Below are positions 49,327 through 59,561 of a stretch of 64,000 nucleotides of DNA, piece after piece (position 1 is the stretch's first letter; each line of letters opens with the position of its first letter). A model generated the notes under the pieces. It ran no database searches. It saw only the letters and a program-made list of their open reading frames with translations, and was not told the DNA's origin. A program made the translations under genes and the position numbers. This DNA is from Streptomyces noursei (lineage in GTDB: Bacteria; Actinomycetota; Actinomycetes; Streptomycetales; Streptomycetaceae), in contig NZ_CP070326.1 in NCBI RefSeq assembly GCF_016917755.1, forward strand, positions 2,666,001 through 2,730,000. The letters run 5' to 3'.

Positions 49327-50427
49327 TCAGAACACCACCAGCGCCCGGCCGCCCTTCCCGGCGAGCATCGCCTCGAAGGCGGCCGGGATCCCGTCCAGCC
49401 CGATCCGGTCGGTGACCAGCGCGGAGAGGTCGAGCGCGCCGGAGCGGACGTGCTCGGCGATCACCGGCAGGTCGCGGGCCGGATCGCTGTTGCCGTAGAC
49501 GCAGCCGGAAAGCGTCCGGCCGAAGTAGAACAACTCCAGGGCGGAGAAGGCGACCTGCTGGTCCTTGCCGCCGATGCCCACCACTGTCGTCCGGCCGCCG
49601 CGCCGGGTGGCGGACCAGGCCGCGCGGATGGTCTCCGCGCGGCCCACGCACTCCACGGCGACATCGGCGCCGACGCCGCCGGTGAGCGCCCGGATCCGCT
49701 GGGCGCCCTCCTTCTCGAAGAACGCCGGACCGTCGGCGACCAGGAAGTCGGTGGCACCGGCCGCCCGGGCCAACTCCTCCTTCGCCGGCGAGACGTCCAC
49801 CGCCACGATCGGGCCCGCCCCGGCGATCCGGGCCGCCTGCAGGGTCGCCAGCCCCACCCCGCCGACGCCGACGACCAGCACCGACTCCCCCGCCCGGACC
49901 CGGGCGCTGTGGTGGACGGCTCCCCAGCCGGTGAGCACCGCACAGCCGAGCAGGGCCGCGTCGGCCAGCGGGATGCCGTCCGGCAGCGGCAGCGCGGCGC
50001 GCGCGGGCACCACGGTCTCCTCGGCGAACGCGGCGGTGCCCAGGCCCGGGTAGAGCGCGCTGCCGTCGGCGCCGAGGGTGGCGTACGGGGCGCCCGCGGC
50101 CCGGCCGGCATGGGCGCACAGCCAGGGCTCGGCCAGTCCACAGAAGTGGCAATCGCCGCAGGACGGCGCCCAGTTGAGGACCACCCGGTCGCCGACCGCC
50201 ACCCCGGTCACGTCCGGCCCCACCGCGCTGACGGTGCCCGCGCCCTCGTGCCCGAGCACGGCGGGGGCGGGTTGGCGCAGCGTCCCGTTGGACAGCGACA
50301 GGTCGGAGTGACAGACGCCGGCGGCGGCGAGCCTGATCCGGACCTGGCCGGGGCCGGGCTCCGGCAGTTCGATCTCGGTCACCCGGAGCGGGGCATTGAC
50401 GGCGGGCAGGACGGCGGCGCGGACCAC
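49327..50427 (-). CDS. Zn-dependent alcohol dehydrogenase
   Basis: The 366-residue medium-chain dehydrogenase has the catalytic zinc site GVCHSDLS (Cys37) and GHEGAG (about 59), and the structural zinc lobe with four cysteines CGDCHFC..C (about 90-105). It also has the NAD Rossmann motif VGVGGVGLATLQAA (about 185). Similar proteins oxidise aryl or alkyl alcohols (FadB2/AdhD-like in actinobacteria). It is downstream of an aldehyde dehydrogenase in one operon, so alcohol to acid oxidation is likely. The start is the GTG at 50427 with GAGGAG upstream. Confidence 0.93.
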   Translation of the reverse strand: MVRAAVLPAVNAPLRVTEIELPEPGPGQVRIRLAAAGVCHSDLSLSNGTLRQPAPAVLGHEGAGTVSAVGPDVTGVAVGDRVVLNWAPSCGDCHFCGLAEPWLCAHAGRAAGAPYATLGADGSALYPGLGTAAFAEETVVPARAALPLPDGIPLADAALLGCAVLTGWGAVHHSARVRAGESVLVVGVGGVGLATLQAARIAGAGPIVAVDVSPAKEELARAAGATDFLVADGPAFFEKEGAQRIRALTGGVGADVAVECVGRAETIRAAWSATRRGGRTTVVGIGGKDQQVAFSALELFYFGRTLSGCVYGNSDPARDLPVIAEHVRSGALDLSALVTDRIGLDGIPAAFEAMLAGKGGRALVVF

Positions 50428-50466
50428 GGGGTCTCCTCGGGGCGTCGGCGGCGGGGCGGGTGGGAC

Positions 50467-50489
50467 GGGCCGGCGGGGCGTGCCGGCCC
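50467..50489 (-). other. Hairpin inside the aldehyde/alcohol dehydrogenase operon
   Basis: GGGCCGGC and its complement GCCGGCCC are separated by 7 bases in the 79-bp gap between the two genes. It may attenuate or stabilise the transcript. Confidence 0.5.
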
Positions 50490-50506
50490 GGTGCGGGAAC
50501 GGGCTG

Positions 50507-51901
50507 TCAGAACTGGAGGGACTTGGTCTGGAGGTACTCGGTCAGGCCGTGCGGCCCCAGCTCCCGGCCGATCCCGGACTGCTTGTACCCGCCGAACGGG
50601 GCGAGCGGGTTGAACCGGCCGCCGTTGATGTCGACCTGGCCGGTCTCCAGCCGGCGGGCGAAGGCGACCGCCCGGGCGTCGTCGCCGGCCCAGACCGCGC
50701 CGGCCAGGCCGTAGACGGTGCCGTTGGCGATCCGCACCGCGTCGTCCTCGTCCTCGTAGCGCAGCACGGTGAGGACCGGGCCGAAGATCTCCTCCTGGGC
50801 GATGGTCATCTCCGGGGTGACGTCGGCGAAGACGGTGGGGCGGACGTAGAAGCCGGGCCCCTCGGGCGTCCGCGGTCCGCCCACGACGGGCCGGGCGCCC
50901 TCGGCGACGCCGCGTTCGAGGTAGCCGACCACCCGGTCCCGCTGGCGGGCGCTGACCAGCGGGCCGAGCCGCTCGCCGGGGACGTATTTGGCGGTCGCGG
51001 CGGCGGCCAGCGCGACCGCCTCGTCGTACTGGTCCTTGTGCACCAGCATCCTGGTCCAGGCGCTGCACGTCTGGCCGGAGTTGGCCATGACGTTGGCGAC
51101 GCCGACCGCCACCGCCTTGCCGAGGTCCGCGTCGGGCAGGATGACGTTGGCGGACTTGCCGCCCAGTTCCAGGGCCACCCGCTTGACCGCGCCGCCGGCG
51201 AGCGCGCCGATGGTCCGGCCCACCGCGGTCGAGCCGGTGAAGGAGACCATGTCGATACCGTCGTGCTCGGCCAGCGCCCGGCCGGCGACCGGTCCCCGTC
51301 CGGTGACGAGGTTGACGACGCCGGCGGGTATCCCGACCGCCTCGACGCACTCGGCGAACAGCTGGGCCACCAGCGGGGTGTCCTCGGCGGGCTTGAGGAC
51401 GACCGTGCAACCGGCCGCCAGCGCCGGGGCCACCTTGGCGACGATCTGGTGCAGCGGGTAGTTCCACGGGGTGATCGCGCCCACCACGCCGACCGGCTCG
51501 TGCAGCACGGTGGAGTTGCCGAGCGTCTCCTCGAAGGCGTACTCGCGGGCGATCTCGGCGTACGAGCCGCAGACCGCGACCGGCGCCCCGGCGTGCACGG
51601 TCCGGCTGAAGGCGAGCGGCGCACCGAGTTCCGCGGTGACGGTCTGCGCGATCTCCTCGGCGCGGGCGGCGAGTTGGTCGCGCAGCGCGGCCAGCCGCTC
51701 GGCGCGGGCGGCGGGCGGGGTGGCGGCCCAGCCGGGCAGGGCGGCGCGGGCGGCCCGCACCGCGGCGTCCACGTCCTCCGCGGAGCCGGCCGGGACGGTG
51801 GCGATGACCTGCTCGTCGGCCGGGTTGACGACCTCGATCGTGCCGCTGCCCGCGGCGGGCCGCCAGCGTCCGTCGATGTACATCGCCTCGTGGTGCTTCA
51901 C
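50507..51901 (-). CDS. Aldehyde dehydrogenase
   Basis: The 464-residue NAD(P)-dependent aldehyde dehydrogenase has the oxyanion Asn in TPWNYPLHQ (about 144), LKPAEDTPL, the catalytic Glu in [10 protein letters not shown] (about 242) and the nucleophilic Cys in [13 protein letters not shown] (about 276). The C-terminal motif EIFGPVL is intact. It is the first gene of an operon with the zinc alcohol dehydrogenase. The GTG at 51901 has GGGAGGAA upstream. A 19-bp inverted repeat 80 bp upstream is shared with the acyl-CoA dehydrogenase/TetR region, hinting at joint control of alcohol, aldehyde and acyl-CoA oxidation. Confidence 0.94.
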   Translation of the reverse strand: MKHHEAMYIDGRWRPAAGSGTIEVVNPADEQVIATVPAGSAEDVDAAVRAARAALPGWAATPPAARAERLAALRDQLAARAEEIAQTVTAELGAPLAFSRTVHAGAPVAVCGSYAEIAREYAFEETLGNSTVLHEPVGVVGAITPWNYPLHQIVAKVAPALAAGCTVVLKPAEDTPLVAQLFAECVEAVGIPAGVVNLVTGRGPVAGRALAEHDGIDMVSFTGSTAVGRTIGALAGGAVKRVALELGGKSANVILPDADLGKAVAVGVANVMANSGQTCSAWTRMLVHKDQYDEAVALAAAATAKYVPGERLGPLVSARQRDRVVGYLERGVAEGARPVVGGPRTPEGPGFYVRPTVFADVTPEMTIAQEEIFGPVLTVLRYEDEDDAVRIANGTVYGLAGAVWAGDDARAVAFARRLETGQVDINGGRFNPLAPFGGYKQSGIGRELGPHGLTEYLQTKSLQF

Positions 51902-51980
51902 GTTGCGTTCCTCCCGGGCCGGCTGGTGATGATCGGCACCCTAGGGGCACCCTCGGGTGCTTCCTAGGGGGACACCCTCC

Positions 51981-51999
51981 AAACTAGCGCCGGTAGTTT
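51981..51999. promoter_or_regulatory. Shared operator type 2, upstream of the aldehyde dehydrogenase operon
   Basis: AAACTAGCGCCGGTAGTTT: perfect 6-bp outer arms and 15 of 19 bases identical to the site at 47533-47551. Confidence 0.7.
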
Positions 52000-52058
52000 C
52001 GTGTCCGCCAGCGGCACCCCCGCCCGCCCGGGCCCTCCGCGGCGCGGACGCACCGCCC

Positions 52059-52805
52059 TCACCCGGCCCCGCCGCCGGCGCCGGCCGCCCCTGCCGCGCC
52101 CTTGCCCGGGCCGCCGTCCGGCCCGTCCAGATAGCGCGCCAGATAGGCCCGCAGCAGCTCCTTGGCCTCCGTGACGATCGCCGGATCGCCCGCCGGGTCG
52201 ATGCGGAAGGCGAGCTGGAGCAGCGCGTCGGCGGTCTCCACGCCGACCAGGAAGACGGTGCGCAGCCGGGCGTCGGCGGGATCCAGGCCGAGCCGCCCGG
52301 CGAGCAGCCGCAGCAGCCGGTCGGCGACCTCGTAGTTGGCCTGCCGGGACTCGCGCGGAGCGGGGACGGTGAACTCCACCAGGGCGAAACCCGACACCGT
52401 CCGCTTCATGGCCAGGTACTCGTCGATCACCACGTCCATCGCGGCGCGCCAGCCCGGCGGCTGCTGCGGAGCGGTCAGCCGGGCGCTGATCCGGTCCGCG
52501 TAGGCGTCGAGGTTGCGCCGGGCGAGCGCCTCGGCCATGGCGCGCTTGTTGGGGAAGAAGCGGTAGACGGAGCCGATCGGGACCCCGGCGCGGCCGGCCA
52601 CCGCGCGGGTGCTCAGGTCCTCGTAGCCGGTCTCGTCCAGCAGCTCGGCGCAGGCGTCGAGGATCCGGGCCAGGCGCTGGGCGCTGCGCCGCTGGACGGG
52701 CGCACGGCGGAGCAGGGGCGGTGCGGGCAGGTCGGGCAGGGCGGCGGGAGCGGGCTGCGGAGCGGGGGTGGACGGCGGGACGGGCGGGGGCGTCGAAGGC
52801 TGCAC
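52059..52805 (-). CDS. TetR family regulator with Pro-rich extension
   Basis: The 248-residue regulator has a Pro/Ala-rich N-terminal extension (about 1-35). The TetR HTH follows (about 40-85: RRSAQRLARILDACAELLDE and VPIGSVYRFFPNKRAM), then a helical ligand domain and a Gly/Ala tail. The GTG at 52805 is my choice; the frame remains open to 52877 and the ribosome-binding site is weak either way. By position it corresponds to a TetR near hmgA in S. coelicolor that I recall as linked to antibiotic production (SCO1712), but I cannot confirm orthology. It is divergent from hmgA. Confidence 0.83.
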   Translation of the reverse strand: MQPSTPPPVPPSTPAPQPAPAALPDLPAPPLLRRAPVQRRSAQRLARILDACAELLDETGYEDLSTRAVAGRAGVPIGSVYRFFPNKRAMAEALARRNLDAYADRISARLTAPQQPPGWRAAMDVVIDEYLAMKRTVSGFALVEFTVPAPRESRQANYEVADRLLRLLAGRLGLDPADARLRTVFLVGVETADALLQLAFRIDPAGDPAIVTEAKELLRAYLARYLDGPDGGPGKGAAGAAGAGGGAG

Positions 52806-52940
52806 GTGGTCATCTTGCCCGCCACGCGCACCGGGGAGGGGCGAGCGGGGCGATCCGGCCACCGCGGCCGGGATCACCCCCCGCGTACCCGACCTCGCCC
52901 GACCAGGGAGGGAGCGCCGCCGTTGACGGACCCCCGCCCC

Positions 52941-52964
52941 AATCCTAAGGTCTTACATAGGATT
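52941..52964. promoter_or_regulatory. Inverted repeat in the hmgA promoter region
   Basis: AATCCTA and TAGGATT are separated by 10 bases, 76 bp upstream of hmgA. It is the only A/T-rich patch in the region and a plausible operator for the GntR or TetR neighbour. Confidence 0.55.
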
Positions 52965-53040
52965 CCCCGAGGTCCTCCTCGGACCCCGTGGTGCCTGGGA
53001 TTCCGTGAACGTCTTGATCCGTGAGCGGCGGGAGCGTGCG

Positions 53041-54387
<1,347 letters not shown>

Positions 54388-54421
54388 CACCGGGACCAGC
54401 ACCGCAGACCGGGGAACGCCC

Positions 54422-55171
54422 TTGACCACCTTCGCTCCCGACTCGCTCGCCCTGAACCGCAAGCTGCCGCTGTGGTACCAGGTCTCGCAGTCCCTGCGCG
54501 CCTCCATACTGGGCCGCTCCCCGGAGGCACCGCTCCGGCTGCCCACCGAGGACGCGCTCGCCGCGCACTACGGCGTCAGCGTGCTGACGATGCGCCAGGC
54601 GCTCAAGGAGCTGGAGGAGGAGGGGCTGATCAGCCGGCACCGGCGCCGGGGCACCTTCATCGAGCCGCATGCGCGGCGCGGTGCGCCGGTGCGGCTGCTC
54701 GGGTCCGTGGACGCGATCGTGGCCCAGCAGTCCGGGATGCGGACCGTGCTGCTGGAGCACGGACCGGTCGCGGTCCCCGCCGAACTGGCCGAATACTTTC
54801 CGGACCTGTCGGAGGTGGCCGGTTTTCGGCGACTGCGCAGCGACGAGGCGACGGACGAGCCCACCAACCACGCGCGCAACTACGTACGCCCCGACGTGGC
54901 CGCCCGGATCGACCTGGCGGACCTGGAGCGGTGGCCGATGACGAAGGTGCTGCGGGACGCGGTGGGCATCCGGATCGGGCGGATCACCGACACCGTCGAG
55001 GCCCGGCTGGCCGACCCCGAGACCGCCCGTCTGCTGCACGTGCCGCTGCTCAGCCCGATCCTGCACTACACCGGGATCACCTACGACGAGTCCGGGCGGG
55101 TGCTGGACGTCGCCCTGATCCACTACCGCGGCGACCGGTTCTCGTTCACGGTGACGCTGGACGCGCACTGA
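54422..55171 (+). CDS. GntR family (HutC type) transcriptional regulator
   Basis: The 249-residue regulator has an N-terminal winged helix (about 10-75: LWYQVSQSLRASILGR, PTEDALAAHYGVSVLTMRQA and the wing HRRRGTFIEP). A UTRA ligand domain of the HutC type follows (EVAGFRRLRSDEATDEPTNH, then VEARLADPETARLLHVP). It begins with TTG at 54422, preceded by GGGGA. Located directly downstream of hmgA, it is the obvious candidate for control of homogentisate degradation, with a pathway metabolite as inducer. The target might be the inverted repeat at 52941-52964. Confidence 0.88.
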   Translation: MTTFAPDSLALNRKLPLWYQVSQSLRASILGRSPEAPLRLPTEDALAAHYGVSVLTMRQALKELEEEGLISRHRRRGTFIEPHARRGAPVRLLGSVDAIVAQQSGMRTVLLEHGPVAVPAELAEYFPDLSEVAGFRRLRSDEATDEPTNHARNYVRPDVAARIDLADLERWPMTKVLRDAVGIRIGRITDTVEARLADPETARLLHVPLLSPILHYTGITYDESGRVLDVALIHYRGDRFSFTVTLDAH

Positions 55172-55214
55172 CCCGCGGGCCGCGCCCGGGGCCGCCCCCG
55201 GCGGCGCCGCCCCT

Positions 55215-56606
55215 TCAGATCCGCTCCAGGCTCCGCCCGGTGCTGCGCGGCCCGAGCAGCGCCACGTCCAGGCACAGCAGCGCCAGCAGCACCGCGGAGC
55301 CGACGAAGACCGCGGGCGCGCCGAAGTCGGCGAGCACGCCCAGCGCGACGAACGGCAGCACGACCGAGGTGAGCCGGGACAGCGAGTAGGCGATGCCGAT
55401 CGCGCTGCCGCGCAGCCCGGTCGGGAAGATCTCGGTCTGGTAGACGTGGAAGGCGTTGGAGAAGACGTTGCTGCACACCGTCAGCAGGAAGCCGAAGACG
55501 ACGATCGCCCAGGTGGCGGTGGCGAAGCCGAAGGCCAGACCGCAGCCGGCCATGCCGAGCGCGGCGGCGACGATCAGCGTCCGGCGCTCGATCCGGTCGA
55601 TCAGCGGGACGGACAGCGCGGAGCCGATCGGATAGCCGCAGTAGCTCAGCGCCGCGTACATCAGCGAGTCGGTGACGGTGTGCCCCTTGGCGGTGAGCAC
55701 CACCGGCGCCAGCGAGCCGAAGCCGTAGTAGCCGACGGTCTGGAACACCTGGAAGATCCACCACATGAGCGTCCGGCGCCGGTACTCGCCGCGGAACATC
55801 TCCCCCAGCGGCACCTTCCGTTCCGGGACCTCCGCGACGTCCGGGACGGAGGGCAGGCTGTTGCCCGTCTCCGCCGCCACCCGCCGCTCGATGTCGGTGA
55901 CGATCCGGTCGGCCTCCTCCTGACGGCCCTGGACGGTCAACCAGCGCGGTGACTCAGGTAGCTGACGTCGCATCAGTTGCAGGAAGGCGGCGCCCAGCGC
56001 GCCGGCGATCAGCAGCCAGCGCCAGCCGTCCACCCCCAGCACCGTGTGCCCGGCCACCAGGCGGGCACCCAGCAGCGCCGCCACCGGGACGCCGACGAAG
56101 CCGAGGGTGTAGGCGTAGGCGAGGTACCGACCGCGGACCGCCCGCGGCAGGAATTCCGCCAAATAGGTATCGACCAGGACGAGTTCGGCGCCGAGCCCGA
56201 GTCCGGACAGACAGCGCAGGACGAGCAGCCAGCCCAGATCCGGCGCGCACGCCGCGGCCAGCGAGAAGAGCGCGTAACCGCCCAGGTTGACCAGGAACAT
56301 CCGGCGCCGGCCGAGCCGGTCGGCGAGCACCGACAGCACATTGGCGCCGACGAACATCCCCAGGAAACCGGCGGCGATCACCCAGGACTTCGCGGTGTGC
56401 CCCAGGCCCCACCGGTCGGCCAGTACCGCGGCGAGCACCCCGCCGAGGAAGATCTCGTAGAGGTCGAAGAAGGCTCCGATACCGACGACGAGGGTGATCC
56501 GGCGGTGCCAGCGGGACGGCGGCAGCCGGTCCAGCCGTGCGGCGGCCCGGGCCTCGATGGAGGTCCCCCGGCGCCGTCCAGGCGCGGAGGAGGCGATGTC
56601 CGTCAT
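55215..56606 (-). CDS. MFS transporter, aromatic acid/sugar symporter-like
   Basis: The 463-residue membrane transporter has about 12 helices. It has the MFS motif ADRLGRRRMFLVNLG (about 98), the loop ESPRWLTVQGR (about 210) and a long central loop with ERRVAAETGNSLPSV. The PESPRWL and R-x-R-GRR patterns are those of sugar/aromatic-acid:H+ symporters, and the nearby hmgA suggests an aromatic acid such as homogentisate or phenylacetate. That link is inference. The start is the ATG at 56606 with GAGGGAGGG upstream. It converges on the GntR gene. Confidence 0.88.
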   Translation of the reverse strand: MTDIASSAPGRRRGTSIEARAAARLDRLPPSRWHRRITLVVGIGAFFDLYEIFLGGVLAAVLADRWGLGHTAKSWVIAAGFLGMFVGANVLSVLADRLGRRRMFLVNLGGYALFSLAAACAPDLGWLLVLRCLSGLGLGAELVLVDTYLAEFLPRAVRGRYLAYAYTLGFVGVPVAALLGARLVAGHTVLGVDGWRWLLIAGALGAAFLQLMRRQLPESPRWLTVQGRQEEADRIVTDIERRVAAETGNSLPSVPDVAEVPERKVPLGEMFRGEYRRRTLMWWIFQVFQTVGYYGFGSLAPVVLTAKGHTVTDSLMYAALSYCGYPIGSALSVPLIDRIERRTLIVAAALGMAGCGLAFGFATATWAIVVFGFLLTVCSNVFSNAFHVYQTEIFPTGLRGSAIGIAYSLSRLTSVVLPFVALGVLADFGAPAVFVGSAVLLALLCLDVALLGPRSTGRSLERI

Positions 56607-56803
56607 GGCGGCCCTCCCTCGGCAGGTGTTCCGGTCAGGACCGTACTCCGCCAAGATCAGCACGCGGAAGACCGCCTCGGGGCGCTTCTGGCGACCGGGC
56701 ACCCCCGGCGCCGATGCCCCTCCGGGCGACGGCCGGCGGGCGGGAGTGCGCCGCCAGGGCCTACCATGCCGGGGTCGACCAACGGTTGCGGGAGGGGCTC
56801 CGC

Positions 56804-58093
56804 GTGACGGCGAAGCAGGGCGCGCCAGGACGTGACGCGCCACGGCTGTCCGATCTGATGCCGTGGTCCGTGGCGCCGCTACGGCTCGGCCGCTCCTGGG
56901 TGATGGGCCCCGATCCGGCCACCCTGCGCGCCCGCTGGCAGGCCCTGGCGAACGCCGCGGACCCGGCGGCGCGGGAGCGGCTGTTCCGCCCCTCCCGGGC
57001 CCGCACCCTGCACTCCGCGGTCGGTCAGCTCCCCGGTCGGGCCGCCCCGACCGCGCGGCTGTCCCGGGTGGTCGGCCCGTGCCCGGAGCCGGTGCGGGTG
57101 CTGCACGGGCCGTTCGACCGGCAGTGGCTGCTGCCCGACCACCGGCTGATCGACGCGGCCCGCCCGGAGTTGTGGCGGGTCGCCGACGAACACCAGCTGT
57201 TCCTGGTGGAGTTGGGCCAGGTCCCGCAGACCCCGGGCCCGGCGGTGGTGCCCTCCGCGCTGCTCCCGGACGGACGCTCCCCGGCCGGCCGGCCCGGCCG
57301 GATCCACCCGCTCCACCGCCGGCCCGGCGGCGCCGAGCCCAACCTCGCCCCCGGGCTGACGGACCTCCTCGCCCGCCGCCTGGACCGTCCGGTCCGCCCG
57401 GCCGAGCTGCTCGCCTGGATCGTCGCCACCGCGGAGCACTCCCCCGCCGGCACCGCGGTGCCGCTCACCGCCGACCCGGCGCTCTGGGACCGCGGGACGG
57501 CGCTCGGCTGCCGGCTGCTGTGGCTGTGCACCTGGGGCGCCCACCAGGGCGACGGCCCGAACGGGCCCGGCGGGCGGCCACGCCTGCCGGGCGGTCGGCG
57601 CCCCTACGTGCGTGCCGCGCTGCCCGCCCACGGGCTGCCCGGGACCCTCGCCTACGACCCCGACGACCAGGCACTGCTGCTCGGCAGCGGCCGGATCTCG
57701 CCGGTGCCGGCGGGCGCCTGGGAGTTCCACGCCGGGGGCGTACGGGTGCTGGAGGAGTGGTTCGCGCAGCGCTGCGGGACCGGTGCGGCCGGTGCGAACG
57801 GCGCGGCCGGCGGCGAGTCCGCCGAGGCCGGTTCGCTGGCGGCGCTGCGGCCCGCGGCCTGGCCCCAGGAGTGGACCTCGGAACTGCTGGAGCTGGTCAC
57901 CGTCCTGGCGCTGCTGGCCGAACTCGCGCCGCAGGTGGCGCAGTTGGCGCGGGCGGTGGCGGCCGGTCCACGGATCGGGGCGGCGGAGCTACGGTCCGCC
58001 GGGGTGCTGCCGGTGCCGGCCGCGGCGGCCCGGCCGGCCTCCGTGCTGGACCACCGGGAAGAGGGCCCGGACGGCCAGTTCGCGCTCTTGTGA
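56804..58093 (+). CDS. Solitary type ISP restriction-modification specificity-domain protein
   Basis: The 429-residue protein resembles the C-terminal target-recognition domain of type ISP (LlaBIII-like) restriction-modification enzymes. Features are DLMPWSVAPLRLGRSWVMGP at the start, a middle DEHQLFLVELGQ and TLAYDPDDQALLLGSGRISP. No methyltransferase motif (NPPY), helicase or nuclease domain is present, and none is adjacent. Solitary copies are common in Streptomyces and their role is unknown. The GTG at 56804 has GGAGGGG six bases upstream. The C-terminal third is Ala/Leu-rich and helical. I am fairly sure of the family, not of any DNA-modification role. Confidence 0.75.
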   Translation: MTAKQGAPGRDAPRLSDLMPWSVAPLRLGRSWVMGPDPATLRARWQALANAADPAARERLFRPSRARTLHSAVGQLPGRAAPTARLSRVVGPCPEPVRVLHGPFDRQWLLPDHRLIDAARPELWRVADEHQLFLVELGQVPQTPGPAVVPSALLPDGRSPAGRPGRIHPLHRRPGGAEPNLAPGLTDLLARRLDRPVRPAELLAWIVATAEHSPAGTAVPLTADPALWDRGTALGCRLLWLCTWGAHQGDGPNGPGGRPRLPGGRRPYVRAALPAHGLPGTLAYDPDDQALLLGSGRISPVPAGAWEFHAGGVRVLEEWFAQRCGTGAAGANGAAGGESAEAGSLAALRPAAWPQEWTSELLELVTVLALLAELAPQVAQLARAVAAGPRIGAAELRSAGVLPVPAAAARPASVLDHREEGPDGQFALL

Positions 58094-58141
58094 GTCGCGC
58101 GCCGAGCCGGTGGGCACGGCGCGCCCGCGGGCACACAAAGG

Positions 58142-58168
58142 ACCACCCGCCACGAGGTGACGGGTGGT
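58142..58168 (+). terminator. Terminator after the ISP-type gene
   Basis: ACCACCCG (58142-58149) pairs with 58161-58168; an inner CAC/GTG pair and GAG loop extend the hairpin. Confidence 0.65.
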
Positions 58169-58250
58169 GAGAAGACGGCACCGGGCGGCGGTGCTGTGCC
58201 GAGCCGGGACGGTGGGCTGCCTGAGCCGGTGGTGCCGCTTCAGGGACTGC

Positions 58251-58514
58251 TCAGCTGTGGCCGCCGAAGAGCGAGCGGCGAAGCCTGCGCAGCGGTGCGA
58301 ACAGCGACACCCGGTGGCCGCGGCTCTTCGTGATGCGCGTGTGGTCACGCGCGGTGAGCTCCTGCATCAACGACGTGGCCCCCTCCACCTCGCGCTGCGG
58401 AATGGCGGGACCGCCGAGCACCGCGAGATGGCGGTCGAGCCGCGCGCTGGACGCGCTGCTCCCGCATGTGACGGCAGGGACCCGCGCCCTGCTGCGCATT
58501 GTTATCTGTTCCAT
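58251..58514 (-). CDS. Small basic hypothetical protein
   Basis: The 87-residue protein has an N-terminal MEQITMRSRARVPAV, a middle that reads like a helical amphipathic segment (REVEGATSLMQELTARDHTR) and a strongly basic C-terminus (LRRLRRSLFGGHS). The ATG at 58514 is preceded by GGGGAGAG at good distance. It looks like a conserved Streptomyces small protein because the reading frame and ribosome-binding site are good, but I do not recognise a family. The basic C-terminal end could bind membrane or nucleic acid. It lies between the ISP-type gene and the lipase gene. Confidence 0.6.
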   Translation of the reverse strand: MEQITMRSRARVPAVTCGSSASSARLDRHLAVLGGPAIPQREVEGATSLMQELTARDHTRITKSRGHRVSLFAPLRRLRRSLFGGHS

Positions 58515-58711
58515 GACTCTCCCCACCCGTACGAGGGCACCCGGCCAACGGGCAGGGTAACCCTATCTCTCTTGGAGGACACGCGTGCAGACCGGTCAAC
58601 GGATTCACCTGCCATGCCTTGACGTTGACGAACACCATACGGAATGTCACGTACAGCGCGCGTGCCAGGGCGAGTTGGGAACCCGCGGGAGTTTTCCGGG
58701 GAGGCCGGAGC

Positions 58712-58737
58712 GCGGAGGAGGAAGCCCCCTCCTCCGC
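58712..58737 (-). terminator. Terminator after the SGNH hydrolase gene
   Basis: A perfect 10-bp stem GCGGAGGAGG/CCTCCTCCGC with a 6-base loop, 17 bases after the lipase stop codon. Confidence 0.8.
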
Positions 58738-58754
58738 ACCCTGTACACGGAAGA

Positions 58755-59561
58755 TCACGCAGCGGAGCCGAACACCGGGAGGTAGCCGCTGGCTTGACCG
58801 GCGGCGGTGGGGTGGTAGGACTCGCCGACGGGATAGGTCACGCTGTGCAACCACGGGCTGCCGGAGCACAGCTCATGGCCGGCGAAGGTGGAGTTGACAT
58901 CGGCGAAGGCGAAGCCGTGGTCGGCGGCGCGCTTGGCGATGACGCCGTTGATGGCGTCGGCGGCGTCGTTGATGGCGGCGCGGGACTTCTCGGTGAGGCC
59001 GGCCACACAGGATCCGTCGAGCTTGTAGAAGTGCGGGTACCCCAGGGCGACGACATGGGCGGACGGCGCCTTGTCGGCGATGGCCCCGTACACGGTGTCG
59101 AGCTTGCCGGGGAGGGTGTTGTCGATGTAGGTGCGGGCCTGGCCGACGCGGGCGAGGCAGGCACTCTCGCCCTGGAGGGCGCAGGTCGTCATGGTGTCGG
59201 CGAATCCGGCGTCGTTGCCGCCGATGGTGATGCTGACCAGGCTCGTGGCGGAGTTGAGCGGGCCGAGCTGACCACTGACGACATCACCCGTTCGGGCCCC
59301 TGAACATGCGGTGAAAGCGAAGGACGACGGGGAGTGCGCCGCCGCCCAGAGGGCCGGATAGGACTTGGTGCTGCGTTTACAGGCACCGCTGCCGCTGTCG
59401 TAACTGCCGGCGCCGACGCCGGAGGAGTAGGAGTCGCCGAGGGCCACATAGCCCCCGGCGGCGGGGAGTTGGGCTGCCGCCGCGGCGCCTGCGCCGGTGA
59501 GCGCGAGCGACGAAGCAACGAAGAAGGCGGATGTCAATGCCGCAAAACGGGACACTCTCAT
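58755..59561 (-). CDS. Secreted SGNH/GDSL lipase-esterase (SCO1725-like)
   Basis: The 268-residue secreted hydrolase has a signal peptide (about 1-30, ending GAAAAAQL). The GDSYSSG block carries the catalytic Ser (about 43), and the block III segment ITIGGNDAGF carries the oxyanion Asn (about 100). Block V GESYHPTAAGQ carries the catalytic His (about 254). Six cysteines are present, as in Streptomyces extracellular lipases. GGGAGG precedes the ATG at 59561. The protein resembles the S. coelicolor esterase SCO1725 from memory. It hydrolyses short- to medium-chain esters outside the cell. Confidence 0.92.
   Translation of the reverse strand: MRVSRFAALTSAFFVASSLALTGAGAAAAAQLPAAGGYVALGDSYSSGVGAGSYDSGSGACKRSTKSYPALWAAAHSPSSFAFTACSGARTGDVVSGQLGPLNSATSLVSITIGGNDAGFADTMTTCALQGESACLARVGQARTYIDNTLPGKLDTVYGAIADKAPSAHVVALGYPHFYKLDGSCVAGLTEKSRAAINDAADAINGVIAKRAADHGFAFADVNSTFAGHELCSGSPWLHSVTYPVGESYHPTAAGQASGYLPVFGSAA

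Noticed and set aside
50796..51630. Serine/arginine-rich minus ORF inside the aldehyde dehydrogenase
   Set aside because: Shadow frame of the dehydrogenase; no independent start signal.
58585..58785. Plus-strand ORF of 66 codons starting GTG with TTGGAGGA upstream
   Set aside because: The ribosome-binding site is attractive, but the frame overlaps the lipase terminator and the end of the lipase gene antisense, and the peptide has no recognisable feature.
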